64,000 nt of DNA from an uncultured Lachnospiraceae bacterium (lineage in GTDB: Bacteria > Bacillota > Clostridia > Lachnospirales > Lachnospiraceae): positions 1 to 64,000 of the forward strand of contig CANQEL010000010.1 of NCBI GenBank assembly GCA_947594855.1, given 5' to 3'. Positions 34,000 to 44,280 of this stretch are shown piece by piece; the first letter of the stretch is position 1; every line of letters begins with the position of its first letter. The notes under the pieces are model-generated. The model had not been told where the DNA came from, ran no database searches, and saw nothing but the letters and a program-made list of their open reading frames with translations. The translations under genes and the position numbers were made by a program.

Positions 34000-35187
34000 T
34001 TACTCAATAATACTAGCCACACGACCTGAACCTACTGTTCTGCCACCCTCACGGATAGCGAATGTAAGACCCTGGTCCATAGCGATTGGGTGAATCAGTT
34101 CGATTGTCATCTCTACGTTATCACCAGGCATGCACATCTCTGTACCCTCTGGAAGAGAAATAACACCCGTAACGTCTGTTGTTCTGAAATAGAACTGTGG
34201 ACGATAGTTATTGAAGAAAGGTGTATGACGTCCACCTTCATCCTTAGTCAATACGTATACCTGAGCTGTAAACTTTTTGTGACATGTTACTGAACCCGGT
34301 TTAGCAAGTACCTGACCTCTTTCGATGTCAGTTCTGTTGATACCACGGAGAAGTGCTCCGATGTTATCTCCGGCCTGAGCCTCATCAAGCATCTTACGGA
34401 ACATCTCGATACCTGTTACAACTGTGCTCTGGGTCTCTTCTTTAATACCAACGATTTCAACAGGCTCATTAAGAGTAAGTTTACCACTCTCAACACGTCC
34501 TGTAGCAACAGTTCCACGTCCTGTAATTGTGAATACATCTTCTACAGGCATAAGGAAAGGTTTATCTGTATCACGCTGTGGATCCGGAATATACTCATCA
34601 ACTGTGTTCATAAGCTCAAGAATCTTATCTCCCCACTCGCTGTTTGGATCTTCAAGAGCTTTAAGAGCTGAACCCTTAACGATTGGGCAGTCAGTGAACT
34701 CATACTCTTCAAGAACTTCTGTAATCTCCATTTCAACAAGCTCAAGTAATTCCTCATCATCAACCATATCACACTTATTCATGAATACTACGATATAAGG
34801 AACGCCTACCTGACGTGAAAGAAGGATATGCTCTTTAGTCTGAGCCATAACACCGTCAGTAGCAGCAACAACAAGGATAGCGCCATCCATCTGTGCAGCA
34901 CCTGTGATCATGTTCTTTACATAATCGGCATGTCCCGGACAGTCAACATGTGCATAATGTCTCTTCTCTGTTTCATATTCAACGTGTGCTGTAGAGATTG
35001 TGATACCTCTTTCTCTCTCTTCAGGAGCTTTGTCAATGTTTTCAAATGCAACAGCTTCACCTGTACCAAGTCTTACATTAAGAGTCTTGGTGATTGCAGC
35101 TGTCAGAGTTGTCTTACCATGGTCAACGTGACCGATTGTACCAATATTACAATGTGGTTTTGTTCTTTCGAACTTAGCTTTTGCCAT
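34000..35187 (-). CDS. tuf: elongation factor Tu
   Basis: 395 residues, the normal length. G-domain motifs are [10 protein letters not shown] (P-loop), the switch-[19 protein letters not shown] and GSALK, followed by the two beta-barrel domains with [11 protein letters not shown] and PLxF-type ends. EF-Tu delivers aminoacyl-tRNA to the ribosome as its GTP complex. It is the last gene of the str cluster, 134 bases after fusA, with its own promoter (35265-35293) and a strong terminator. AGGAGG precedes the ATG. Confidence 0.99.
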   Translation of the reverse strand: MAKAKFERTKPHCNIGTIGHVDHGKTTLTAAITKTLNVRLGTGEAVAFENIDKAPEERERGITISTAHVEYETEKRHYAHVDCPGHADYVKNMITGAAQMDGAILVVAATDGVMAQTKEHILLSRQVGVPYIVVFMNKCDMVDDEELLELVEMEITEVLEEYEFTDCPIVKGSALKALEDPNSEWGDKILELMNTVDEYIPDPQRDTDKPFLMPVEDVFTITGRGTVATGRVESGKLTLNEPVEIVGIKEETQSTVVTGIEMFRKMLDEAQAGDNIGALLRGINRTDIERGQVLAKPGSVTCHKKFTAQVYVLTKDEGGRHTPFFNNYRPQFYFRTTDVTGVISLPEGTEMCMPGDNVEMTIELIHPIAMDQGLTFAIREGGRTVGSGRVASIIE

Positions 35188-35264
35188 TTTAGAATTCCTC
35201 CTTAAATCTTTTCTTTTTTAATTCCGATAATTATTTGTCTGTTACTATTACCAAATATGAAATC

Positions 35265-35293
35265 ATTATATTTCATAAGCAAAAGAATTTCAA
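35265..35293 (-). promoter_or_regulatory. internal promoter for tuf
   Basis: On the minus strand TTGAAA (35288-35293), 17-base spacer, TATAAT (35265-35270), in the fusA-tuf gap. Confidence 0.75.
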
Positions 35294-35321
35294 GTATTAT
35301 TTACCATTCTTTTACTATATA

Positions 35322-37442
35322 TTAGTTATTATTCTTTGCAGAAAGGACTTTTTCCTGCACGCTCTTAGGAACCTGTTCATATTTTTCAAAGAACATTGAA
35401 TAGTTTCCACGTCCCTGTGTCTTGGAACGAAGGTCTGTTGAGTATCCAAACATCTCAGCAAGCGGAACATATGCTTTAACCATCTTGCCGCCGCCGATAT
35501 CGTCCATGCCCTCAATACGTCCACGACGTGAATTAATATCTCCGATTACATCACCCATGTACTCTTCAGGCATCGTAACTTCGACTCTCATGATTGGCTC
35601 AAGAAGCACTGCTCCCGCTTTCTTCATAGCATCTTTAAATGCCATTGAACCGGCAATATGGAATGCCATTTCTGATGAATCGACTTCATGGTATGAACCA
35701 TCATAAACCGTTGCATGAACACCAAGTACCGGGAATCCTCCAAGAATACCTGCCTGGGCAGCTTCTTCGATACCCTCTCCTACAGCAGGGATATATTCCT
35801 TAGGAATGTTACCTCCAACTACCGTAGATTCAAACTTAAATGTTTCCTCACCATTAGGATCCATAGGCTCAAATATAACTTTACAATGTCCATACTGTCC
35901 ACGTCCACCGGACTGCTTAGCATATTTACTCTCAACATCCACTTTACTTGTAAATGTTTCCTTATAAGCAACCTGAGGCGCGCCGACATTTGCCTCTACC
36001 TTAAATTCCCTAAGGAGACGGTCAACGATAATTTCAAGGTGAAGCTCACCCATTCCGGCAATGATTGTCTGACCTGTTTCAGGATCAGTATGCGCGCGGA
36101 AAGTAGGATCTTCCTCTGCAAGCTTTGTAAGCGCCTCACCCATCTTAGTCTGTCCATCTTTAGTCTTAGGCTCAATTGCAAGCTCAATAACAGGTTCAGG
36201 GAACTCCATTGACTCAAGGATAACAGGATGCTGTTCATCACAGATAGTATCACCGGTTGTAGTTGATTTAAAACCAACTGCCGCAGCTATATCGCCGGCA
36301 TATACCTTACTGAGTTCCTCCCTCTTATTAGCATGCATCTGAAGAATACGTCCAACACGTTCCTTCTTATTTTTAGTTGCGTTAAGAACATATGAGCCTG
36401 AATTCATTGTACCTGAATATACTCTGAAGAATGCAAGTTTTCCAACAAACGGGTCAGCCATAATCTTAAATGCAAGCGCTGAAAACGGCTCATCATCTGA
36501 TGAATGTCTTACCACTTCGTTTCCTTCCTCATCTACGCCTGTTATAGCAGGTATATCTGTAGGCGCAGGCATATACTCAAGTATTGCATCCAGAAGCTTC
36601 TGTACTCCCTTATTACGGTAAGCTGAACCACAGCATACAGGTACAGCAGTACAATTACATGTTCCGGTTCTGAGGGCTTTCTTAAGCTCTTCTTCAGAAG
36701 GCTCCTCTCCCTCAAGATACTTTTCAAGCAGATCATCATCAAGCTCGCATATCTTTTCAACAAGCTCTTCACGATAACTTTCCGCTTCGTCTTTCATATC
36801 ATCAGGAATCTCCACAATTGAAATGTCTTCGCCCTTATCATCATTATAGATATAAGCCTGCATTTCAAAAAGATCAATAATTCCCTTAAACTCATCTTCC
36901 TTACCTATAGGAAGCTGCGTTACAATAGCATTCTTGCCAAGTCTTTCACGAATCTGTTCAACTGCTCCATAAAAATCGGCGCCCAGTATATCCATCTTAT
37001 TAATGAATGCCATTCTGGGTACGTTATATGTGTCAGCCTGACGCCATACGTTCTCTGACTGAGGCTCAACGCCTCCCTTAGCACAGAACACACCTACTGC
37101 ACCGTCAAGTACACGGAGTGAACGCTCAACTTCTACAGTAAAGTCAACGTGACCCGGAGTATCAATGATATTTATACGGTGCTCCGGTGCACCGGCAATA
37201 TTTTTATTCTCCTTTTGTGGAGTCCAATGGCAGGTAGTAGCTGCTGATGTGATGGTGATTCCTCTTTCCTGTTCCTGCTCCATCCAGTCCATGGTAGCGC
37301 TTCCTTCATGAGTTTCACCAATCTTATAGTTAACACCGGTATAGTAAAGAATACGCTCTGTAAGAGTAGTCTTACCTGCATCAATATGAGCCATAATACC
37401 GATGTTTCTAGTTTGCTCTAATGGATATTCTCTTCCAGCCAA
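35322..37442 (-). CDS. fusA: elongation factor G
   Basis: 706 residues with the translational-GTPase motifs [35 protein letters not shown] and NKMD, and domains III-V (for example [19 protein letters not shown]). EF-G drives translocation of the ribosome. It follows rpsG by 75 bases in the conserved rpsL-rpsG-fusA-tuf order. It is of the canonical type with full length and no missing motif. Confidence 0.99.
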   Translation of the reverse strand: MAGREYPLEQTRNIGIMAHIDAGKTTLTERILYYTGVNYKIGETHEGSATMDWMEQEQERGITITSAATTCHWTPQKENKNIAGAPEHRINIIDTPGHVDFTVEVERSLRVLDGAVGVFCAKGGVEPQSENVWRQADTYNVPRMAFINKMDILGADFYGAVEQIRERLGKNAIVTQLPIGKEDEFKGIIDLFEMQAYIYNDDKGEDISIVEIPDDMKDEAESYREELVEKICELDDDLLEKYLEGEEPSEEELKKALRTGTCNCTAVPVCCGSAYRNKGVQKLLDAILEYMPAPTDIPAITGVDEEGNEVVRHSSDDEPFSALAFKIMADPFVGKLAFFRVYSGTMNSGSYVLNATKNKKERVGRILQMHANKREELSKVYAGDIAAAVGFKSTTTGDTICDEQHPVILESMEFPEPVIELAIEPKTKDGQTKMGEALTKLAEEDPTFRAHTDPETGQTIIAGMGELHLEIIVDRLLREFKVEANVGAPQVAYKETFTSKVDVESKYAKQSGGRGQYGHCKVIFEPMDPNGEETFKFESTVVGGNIPKEYIPAVGEGIEEAAQAGILGGFPVLGVHATVYDGSYHEVDSSEMAFHIAGSMAFKDAMKKAGAVLLEPIMRVEVTMPEEYMGDVIGDINSRRGRIEGMDDIGGGKMVKAYVPLAEMFGYSTDLRSKTQGRGNYSMFFEKYEQVPKSVQEKVLSAKNNN

Positions 37443-37517
37443 GGATATTTCCTCCTAACATAATATATAATTAACAACATACGGGCATACGCCCTGTTTT
37501 ATATATGCAATGCCAGA

Positions 37518-38009
<492 letters not shown>

Positions 38010-38136
38010 TTATTAACTCTTCTTATTAAATCACAGGTACTCACGATTCTGTGTCCGCACCAGTCTTAATTCTTATCCAAAATATATAAATATAAAATGA
38101 AGCAAAAATTAATCCGGTACTTTTTTGAATTAGTGA

Positions 38137-38553
38137 CTACTTAGCTTTTGGTTTCTTAGCACCATATTTTGAGCGGGCCTGCTTTCTGTTAGCAACACCT
38201 GCCGTATCCAAAGTACCACGTATAATATGGTATCTCGTACCGGGAAGATCCTTTACCCTTCCTCCACGGATCATAACAACGCTATGTTCCTGAAGGTTGT
38301 GTCCTTCACCGGGGATATAACTGGTAACTTCGATTCCATTAGAAAGACGTACTCTGGCAGTTTTTCTAAGAGCTGAGTTAGGCTTCTTAGGAGTAGCCGT
38401 TCTAACTGCTGTACATACTCCTCTCTTCTGCGGAGAACTACAATTAGTAGTTTTCTTATTAAGAGAATTGTAACCATGCTGTAAAGCAGGCGAGTTAGAT
38501 TTCTTCTGGACTGACTTTCTGCCTTTTCTTACTAATTGGTTAAAAGTTGGCAT
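38137..38553 (-). CDS. rpsL: 30S ribosomal protein S12
   Basis: 138 residues beginning [20 protein letters not shown], with [18 protein letters not shown] and [21 protein letters not shown]12 acts in decoding. The Lys residues in KKPNSALRK and GGRVKDLPG that change in streptomycin-resistant mutants are wild type. First gene of the str operon; CAGGAGGTG precedes the ATG. Unlike many Firmicutes, rpoBC is not directly upstream: a secreted protein gene and its terminator are. Confidence 0.99.
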   Translation of the reverse strand: MPTFNQLVRKGRKSVQKKSNSPALQHGYNSLNKKTTNCSSPQKRGVCTAVRTATPKKPNSALRKTARVRLSNGIEVTSYIPGEGHNLQEHSVVMIRGGRVKDLPGTRYHIIRGTLDTAGVANRKQARSKYGAKKPKAK

Positions 38554-38585
38554 TAATTTTCACCTCCTGTATATTAATTACGCAC

Positions 38586-38616
38586 TAAAAAAAGAGTGTG
38601 CAAAAATGCACGCTCT
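38586..38616 (-). promoter_or_regulatory. terminator-like hairpin at the 5' end of the str mRNA
   Basis: On the minus strand AGAGCGTGCA and TGCACACTCT (one mismatch) enclose TTTT and are followed by TTTTTTT. The predicted transcription start (about 38612) falls inside the 5' arm, so the mRNA would begin with this stem. It may be an early attenuator or a stabilising 5' stem. Confidence 0.6.
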
Positions 38617-38618
38617 TT

Positions 38619-38647
38619 ATTATATAGTCTTGATTTATCGTTGTCAA
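38619..38647 (-). promoter_or_regulatory. str operon promoter (full consensus)
   Basis: On the minus strand TTGACA (38642-38647), 17-base spacer, TATAAT (38619-38624), both boxes perfect, with AT-rich sequence upstream that could serve as an UP element. Confidence 0.92.
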
Positions 38648-38734
38648 GCACAAATTACTTTATATTTATCAAATATTATTTGCAATCCGAAATTCCACTT
38701 TGGGTTAGAAACGTGGCCGCCAAGCGTACACTAA

Positions 38735-38774
38735 TAAAACGGCTGTCCGTCATTTCAGGCGGGCAGCCGTTAAA
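38735..38774 (-). terminator. terminator of the CBM9 protein gene
   Basis: On the minus strand AACGGCTG-CCCG and CGG-ACAGCCGTT form the stem, followed by TTATTA. It separates the secreted protein gene (stop at 38801) from the str promoter. Confidence 0.8.
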
Positions 38775-38800
38775 ATCAATTAATTAACTTCTGTAATTAA

Positions 38801-40945
38801 TTATTCCTGTATAAATTCAACTGATTCTAATGTTATATGACTATTCGGACCACTATTAAAACTAAATATCATCATCTGGTCAATTGGAAGCTGTTCTTCT
38901 GTAAATGTAAATGTAGTTGTCGTTCCGTCCTGTATGTTAGTACCCCAGCCAAACTGATTTGTACCCTCTCCGGCATTTTCTCCAACTTTACCAAATTTAG
39001 CGCTGAATCCAGCATCACCATTTTTAACATAGTCCCTGTAATGAATTACTATCTTATTAAACGGTATGTTGGGAACCGGAACCACAATATCATGACCTTG
39101 CGCAGGATTCAATCCTTCTACAGTAACGCTTCCGTCATCATTATTAGTAGTTTTGTAACCCGGATCATAAGTAAATTTAGATGCCTTTACTATATTCTCC
39201 GGTTCTGATGGTTCATCTTCACCAGGCTCTTTGCCCGGCTCAACATATTCAACCGGATCATATACTGTAATTACAACAGATTTGATAATTATATCCCCAA
39301 TCATTGCATCCCAGCTTGGAGCCTTAATCATAACTGCATCGCATGTTCCGTCGCTGGTTGCGCCTTCATCAGTGCTTCCCTCACATGCAATAAGAGTTGT
39401 GTTAACTTCAAATTCTCCATCAGAACCTGCATTTAACGTACCCACCGAAACACTTTCCTGATTAGAAGTAGTTACAGGAGAATCACCGACCAGTGTTCTC
39501 TGCTTGGAATCAGCCATCCATATTCTGAATAAAGCTGTCTCTTCCGTATCGGTATCTGATGCAGTGTATACACCCTTAATACTTACTTCAGCTTTTTCGC
39601 CATTAAGTACGGTTCTTCCCTCCGGGAAATATACAGTCAGGTTATTTGCAGTATTACAGTATATCCATTTGTTCTCATCATCAATCCGTGATTTGGTGTT
39701 CATATCAAGATATTTTCCTTCAGGATCGGTCTTAAACTGTTCAGGTTTTTCCATATTACAGTGTTCACTGTCCAAAACAAGCTCTATTACTTTAGCCTCT
39801 CTCTTAATTATATACTGGCAGTCGCCAAATACTGTCGTACTCTCATATGGAACAGGGTCGCCTGCTGCCGGATTGGCAAACAGATTCCAGGTACCATTTC
39901 TTTCTCCGCCTGAAGCATCATTAATCTGAACTTCAACGCCCGCGAACTGATCCTCAACAGGAACGTCGTTCAAAGGAATTGCAAACTCACAGGCATATCC
40001 GGTATCTGTTTTTGCTACTGCAGATTCAATATCTTTTCCGTCCCAGAATGACTTTTCAGTAAACTTTCCAACTGGGTCTGCGCCTGCCGCAGGCTGAGAA
40101 TTACATACAAGACGGTACTGGAATTCATTGTGTTTTCCATACTCTTCCTTGTAGTTATGTTCATCGAAAAAGATTTCAACCGAATCCTGGTTATATGGGG
40201 CTGCATTACCGAAATCAAGCTCAGGATCATCTGCAGTTACAAGAATGTAAAAATACTTATCAGTCCATAACATCTTAACTGCGCCATTGCTTGTCTGCGC
40301 TTTCTTTGCATCTGCATCTGCCTTCCAGTTCTTTATAGGCATAGCTTCCGTAAAATCCCATGCCGGATCTACCTTACCATCAATAGTTATATCCTTGTTT
40401 ATCTTTGCAACCTGTGCATCTGGTGATGGAACCGGTGTTGCAGTTGGTTTCGGTGATGGCTTAACCGTAGGTTTATTTGTAGAATTCGGTTTATCTGTAG
40501 TGCCAGGTACATCTGTATTGTTTGCCGGAGGCGCTACATTATTTCCCGAAGGAGCTGACGGAGACGGCGCACTGTTATTCTGTTTACCGCCGGCTGCACC
40601 TACAGTTACCTTACATACAAGTTTCTTATTCTTCTTTCCTTTCTTGTATGTAGCCGTAATCTTAGCCTTACCTTCTGCCTTTCCTTTAACTGAAGCATAC
40701 GCTTTCTTTCCTTTAGTAACCTTCTTTGCAATTGAAGCAACCGAAGCCTTGCTTGACTTCCATTTTACCTTTGTTGACTTCTTTGCATTTTTAAGCTTAA
40801 TCTTTACTGTCTGACCCACTGATATATTAGCGGTCTTTTTTGAAAGTTTAAGCTTCTTTGCCGCATCTGATGATGAGGCAGGCGCAAGCGTAATAACCAT
40901 TGCAGCGGCAAGTACGATTGCAGTCATCTGTTTAATCTTTCTCAT
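38801..40945 (-). CDS. secreted CBM9-containing modular protein without catalytic domain
   Basis: A 714-residue protein: signal peptide (ends near SSSDAAKK), lysine-rich Ig-like domain (about 30-118), a Pro/Thr linker, a carbohydrate-binding module family 9 domain at about 175-385 (ITIDGKVDPAWDFTEAMPIK, MLWTDKYFYILVTADDPEL, NQDSVEIFFDEHNYK, FAIPLNDVPV), then two beta-sandwich modules (about 395-565 and 585-714) joined by a Glu/Pro linker. CBM9 binds reducing ends of xylan or cellulose. No hydrolase, dockerin, SLH or LPXTG motif was found, so it may be a glycan-binding adhesin. It shares its N-terminal module with the genes at 1, 12305 and 25914. Confidence 0.88.
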   Translation of the reverse strand: MRKIKQMTAIVLAAAMVITLAPASSSDAAKKLKLSKKTANISVGQTVKIKLKNAKKSTKVKWKSSKASVASIAKKVTKGKKAYASVKGKAEGKAKITATYKKGKKNKKLVCKVTVGAAGGKQNNSAPSPSAPSGNNVAPPANNTDVPGTTDKPNSTNKPTVKPSPKPTATPVPSPDAQVAKINKDITIDGKVDPAWDFTEAMPIKNWKADADAKKAQTSNGAVKMLWTDKYFYILVTADDPELDFGNAAPYNQDSVEIFFDEHNYKEEYGKHNEFQYRLVCNSQPAAGADPVGKFTEKSFWDGKDIESAVAKTDTGYACEFAIPLNDVPVEDQFAGVEVQINDASGGERNGTWNLFANPAAGDPVPYESTTVFGDCQYIIKREAKVIELVLDSEHCNMEKPEQFKTDPEGKYLDMNTKSRIDDENKWIYCNTANNLTVYFPEGRTVLNGEKAEVSIKGVYTASDTDTEETALFRIWMADSKQRTLVGDSPVTTSNQESVSVGTLNAGSDGEFEVNTTLIACEGSTDEGATSDGTCDAVMIKAPSWDAMIGDIIIKSVVITVYDPVEYVEPGKEPGEDEPSEPENIVKASKFTYDPGYKTTNNDDGSVTVEGLNPAQGHDIVVPVPNIPFNKIVIHYRDYVKNGDAGFSAKFGKVGENAGEGTNQFGWGTNIQDGTTTTFTFTEEQLPIDQMMIFSFNSGPNSHITLESVEFIQE

Positions 40946-41159
40946 TTTTCCCTCCTAATATGATTTTTATAAAATTTATTTAAGCATTATAACATATTTT
41001 TATATGCTTATCTATTATTTTACAAAAAATTATAAGATAAATCAATAACTATATAAAATAAATCAATCAGGCTATTTACAAATACATAAAAAAAGTCTAT
41101 GATGATGTCAATTAAAATTTCATAAAAACAATAAATTTTATATTCACAGGAGGAAAGAC

Positions 41160-41729
41160 ATGGCAAATTCTAATATCACGGAAAAGGCTCTGGCACAGAG
41201 CTTAAAAGAATTGGGAGCGCAAAAAATCCTGGACAAAATTACCGTCGCGGATATAACAAATCACTGCGGAGTGAACAGGCAGACTTTTTATTACCATTTT
41301 AACGATAAATACGAATTGCTTAACTGGATATATACACAGGAACTGTTTATTCCCCTGACCTCTGATATAACTTTTGAAAACTGGGGAGAAAAACTGATAG
41401 AATTATTCAGATATATGAAACAGCAGAAGAAATTTTTTATGAATACAATTAAATCTTCCAATAACTTCTTTGCAGAATATCTTGATAAAGTTTTAATGGA
41501 ATTATTCTATAAGGCAATTCAGGACCTTGACCTTTATAATCATCTTGAAGAGAAAGAAAAAAATATATATGCCAAACTTCTTGCCTATGGACTTACAGGA
41601 GTAATTGTCGACTGGACCCTTGAGGGGATGAAGGAAGACGAGGTTGAAGTTGCGCATATACTGCAGAAAATGTCCTTTAACACAGAAAAAGCCGGACAAA
41701 AATTATACTTTTTCCATACCGATGACTGA
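41160..41729 (+). CDS. TetR family transcriptional regulator (TetR_C_8 type)
   Basis: 189 residues with an N-terminal TetR helix-turn-helix (LDKITVADITNHCGVNRQTF then YYHFNDKYELLNWIY) and a divergent all-helical C-terminal ligand domain of the DhaS-like TetR_C_8 type. AGGAGGAAAGAC precedes the ATG. It is immediately upstream of the heptad-repeat lipoprotein and the MMPL transporter on the same strand, so it probably represses that transporter operon; its operator may be in the inverted repeats that follow. Confidence 0.93.
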   Translation: MANSNITEKALAQSLKELGAQKILDKITVADITNHCGVNRQTFYYHFNDKYELLNWIYTQELFIPLTSDITFENWGEKLIELFRYMKQQKKFFMNTIKSSNNFFAEYLDKVLMELFYKAIQDLDLYNHLEEKEKNIYAKLLAYGLTGVIVDWTLEGMKEDEVEVAHILQKMSFNTEKAGQKLYFFHTDD

Positions 41730-41745
41730 TTATTGTACAAACTCC

Positions 41746-41812
41746 AAAACACTATACAATTTATTACAAGAGTATAAAAAACAGACGCATGTAATAAATT
41801 GTATAGTGTTTT
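41746..41812 (+). promoter_or_regulatory. 23-bp perfect inverted repeat between the TetR and lipoprotein genes
   Basis: AAAACACTATACAATTTATT-ACA (41746-41768) and its perfect complement (41790-41812) enclose 21 bases and are followed by a T-run ending in TTTTTTATACTTG. As RNA this is a strong terminator or attenuator for the TetR transcript. Inside it, AGTATAAAAAACA (41771-41783) can pair with TGTTTTTTATACT (41808-41820), so a second, mutually exclusive stem exists. TATAC-TTGTGTCT-GTATA (about 41816-41833) is a palindrome close to the downstream gene that could be a TetR operator. Confidence 0.7.
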
Positions 41813-41874
41813 TTATACTTGTGTCTGTATACTATATTTTAGGTCTTATTAAAGAGTAAAGGAGTGCATCTATT

Positions 41875-44265
41875 ATGAAAAAATATATTCATAAGAGTAT
41901 AAGCCTGATACTGACAATGTCCATGCTGACAGGCTGTCTGTCAGGCTGCAAGACGACATCAGACAATAAAAACACTGCCTCTACGGAGACATCATCTGAT
42001 GCTGCAGGTATGGAAGCGTTACTTACATCAAAAACAGGAACTTCATCGGACGCAGAAAAAAAAGAAACCGTTTATGTGGAAATGGAACCTGACGGAACAG
42101 TTACCCGTACTACTGTAAGCAACATATTAAAAATCTCAGGCAAAAGCAATGTAAATGATTATTCCACTCTGGAGAATATTACTAATATAAGCGGAGACGA
42201 AAAATTCTCTCAGGATACAAACGGAGATATCATATGGGAAAATAAAGGTGAAGATATATCTTATCAGGGTACTACTACCAAATCAGCCCCTATAGATATT
42301 AAGATTACTTATTATTTGGATAATAAAGAAATAAGCCCGGATGAACTGGCAGGTAAAAGCGGTAAAGTAAAAATTGTTTACGATTATACCAACAACTCAG
42401 AAAAGGAAAACAAAAAATTTATTCCGTTCCTCGTCATTACCGGTATGGTTTTAAATGAAGATAATTTTTCAAATGTACAGGTGGATAACGGAAAAATAGT
42501 TGAACATAACGGTTCAAACATTGTGATTGGTTACGCAGCTCCCGGATTCAAAGATGAAATGCTTGACTCCATTCCAAATGCAGACAATTATATAGAAGAT
42601 ATTGATATTCCGGAATCTTTTACTGTTACGGCGGATGCCAAGGATTTTACAATGGACATGACGCTGACCGCTGCCACATCAGATATTGGAGACTTTGATT
42701 TAGATGAGGCATTTGACCTTTCAGATACAGAAAGCCAGATGGATGAACTCCAAAGCGGCGCCGACCAACTTGCGGACGGTTCAATTGAATTAAACGATGG
42801 AGCCTCAAAACTTGTCAAAGGTTCAGATAAAATCAACTCAGGTGCAAAAGATTTATCCGAATATACATCACAGATGGCAGATGGAACAAAAGAATTAAAT
42901 ACTAACTACACTGCTTTCAATAAGGCTGTTTTAGACGGGTTAAAAACAGCAGGCTCAGGCGTAAAACAGCTTTATGCAGGCTCAAAGGATGTTGAAAAAG
43001 GCGCTTCTGACCTTGATACCGGAGCAAAAGAGCTGGATAAGGGCGCCAGCGACCTTAACGCAGGAGTAAAAGACCTTGACACCGGCGCAGGTACTCTCGA
43101 TGCAGGCGCACAGCAATTAAAAGACGGCGCGGCCACTCTGGACCAGGGAGCAAAGGATTTGGCAGCCGGAATCACACAGGCTAAATCGGCTTTTGAAGAT
43201 GCAGGGGAAAACCAAGGGCTCGTAACCGGCAGCGCAGCGCTTTATGAAGGCGCAAAAAGTGCAAATACAGGTGTTAAACAGGTTGTACAGTCAATGCAGG
43301 GTACTCCTGAGGCAATCCAGAATAACATTGACGACATAATTAATAAACTTGCGCCATTTGGAATTAATTCTGCAGAACAATTAGACGCAACAGTATCAGC
43401 AATTAATTCTGCAGTCCAGAATTCAGGTGCATCGCTTGAAGCAACAATAGCCGGTACGGCCTTAAAAACAACTGATAATTACTATTCATTATTAAACGCA
43501 TACTACAGCGTGCATACATTAGAACAGGTTAAAACTCAGTTAAGCGCACAGATTCAGGAAAGCGAAAAAAATATTACTGCATTGTTAGAAGGAATGAATA
43601 ATCTGGAAAACGGCGCATCATCACTTAACGGCGGAATTAACCAGCTTTATACGGGAATACAGCAGCTTGATACCGGAGCCCAAAATCTTACAACGGGAAC
43701 AAGTACACTTTCATCAGGAGCTGTTGAACTTAAAAACGGAACTTCAAACCTTAAAACCGGTACGACAAAACTGGCTGAAGGCGCATTAACCCTTTCACAG
43801 GGCACAACAAAATTATCACAGGGAGCTTCTACTTTAAAAAACGGAACCACAACACTAAAAACCGGAATCGGTACACTGTCTACCGGCACGGACACATTAA
43901 ATACAAAGGTCGGTGCTGCAAGTCCAAAAATTAAGAATGGCATATCAAAAATTAATGACGCAGCAAAGGCAATCAGCAAAGGCGCCAGTACACTTTCATC
44001 AGGAACACAGACCTTAAACGATGGAATTATTACATTAGCCGACGGTACAAAGGAACTCAAAGACGGCGCAATCAAATTAAATGATGAAGGCATAAAAAAG
44101 ATTACGGATATTTTTGGCAGGGATGCAAAAAATGCAGTTGACACAATAGAAGATACGCTTAATGCCGGTAAAGAATACAGTTCGTTCAGTGGTATTGCAG
44201 ATGGTATGAGCGGTGAAGTTAAATTTATATTCAAAACCGAAGAAATAAATGCAGATAATAAATAA
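41875..44265 (+). CDS. lipoprotein with xxxLxxG heptad repeats
   Basis: A 796-residue lipoprotein: signal peptide with lipobox (LTGC21 or LSGC25), a Ser/Thr-rich stretch, a beta-rich domain (about 60-285) and then more than 30 heptads of the type L-x-x-G-A-x-x from about 290 to 760 (for example LDTGAKELDKGASDLNAG), interrupted by a helical insert at 425-580. Such X-X-X-Leu-X-X-Gly heptads occur in YhgE/Pip-type proteins and partners of MMPL transporters. Here the membrane helices of YhgE are missing, so the protein is held only by its lipid. It is 15 bases upstream of the MMPL gene. Probably an extracellular filament or periplasm-like stalk for the pump; the role is inferred. Confidence 0.88.
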   Translation: MKKYIHKSISLILTMSMLTGCLSGCKTTSDNKNTASTETSSDAAGMEALLTSKTGTSSDAEKKETVYVEMEPDGTVTRTTVSNILKISGKSNVNDYSTLENITNISGDEKFSQDTNGDIIWENKGEDISYQGTTTKSAPIDIKITYYLDNKEISPDELAGKSGKVKIVYDYTNNSEKENKKFIPFLVITGMVLNEDNFSNVQVDNGKIVEHNGSNIVIGYAAPGFKDEMLDSIPNADNYIEDIDIPESFTVTADAKDFTMDMTLTAATSDIGDFDLDEAFDLSDTESQMDELQSGADQLADGSIELNDGASKLVKGSDKINSGAKDLSEYTSQMADGTKELNTNYTAFNKAVLDGLKTAGSGVKQLYAGSKDVEKGASDLDTGAKELDKGASDLNAGVKDLDTGAGTLDAGAQQLKDGAATLDQGAKDLAAGITQAKSAFEDAGENQGLVTGSAALYEGAKSANTGVKQVVQSMQGTPEAIQNNIDDIINKLAPFGINSAEQLDATVSAINSAVQNSGASLEATIAGTALKTTDNYYSLLNAYYSVHTLEQVKTQLSAQIQESEKNITALLEGMNNLENGASSLNGGINQLYTGIQQLDTGAQNLTTGTSTLSSGAVELKNGTSNLKTGTTKLAEGALTLSQGTTKLSQGASTLKNGTTTLKTGIGTLSTGTDTLNTKVGAASPKIKNGISKINDAAKAISKGASTLSSGTQTLNDGIITLADGTKELKDGAIKLNDEGIKKITDIFGRDAKNAVDTIEDTLNAGKEYSSFSGIADGMSGEVKFIFKTEEINADNK

Positions 44266-44280
44266 AGGAGCTGGTAGAAT

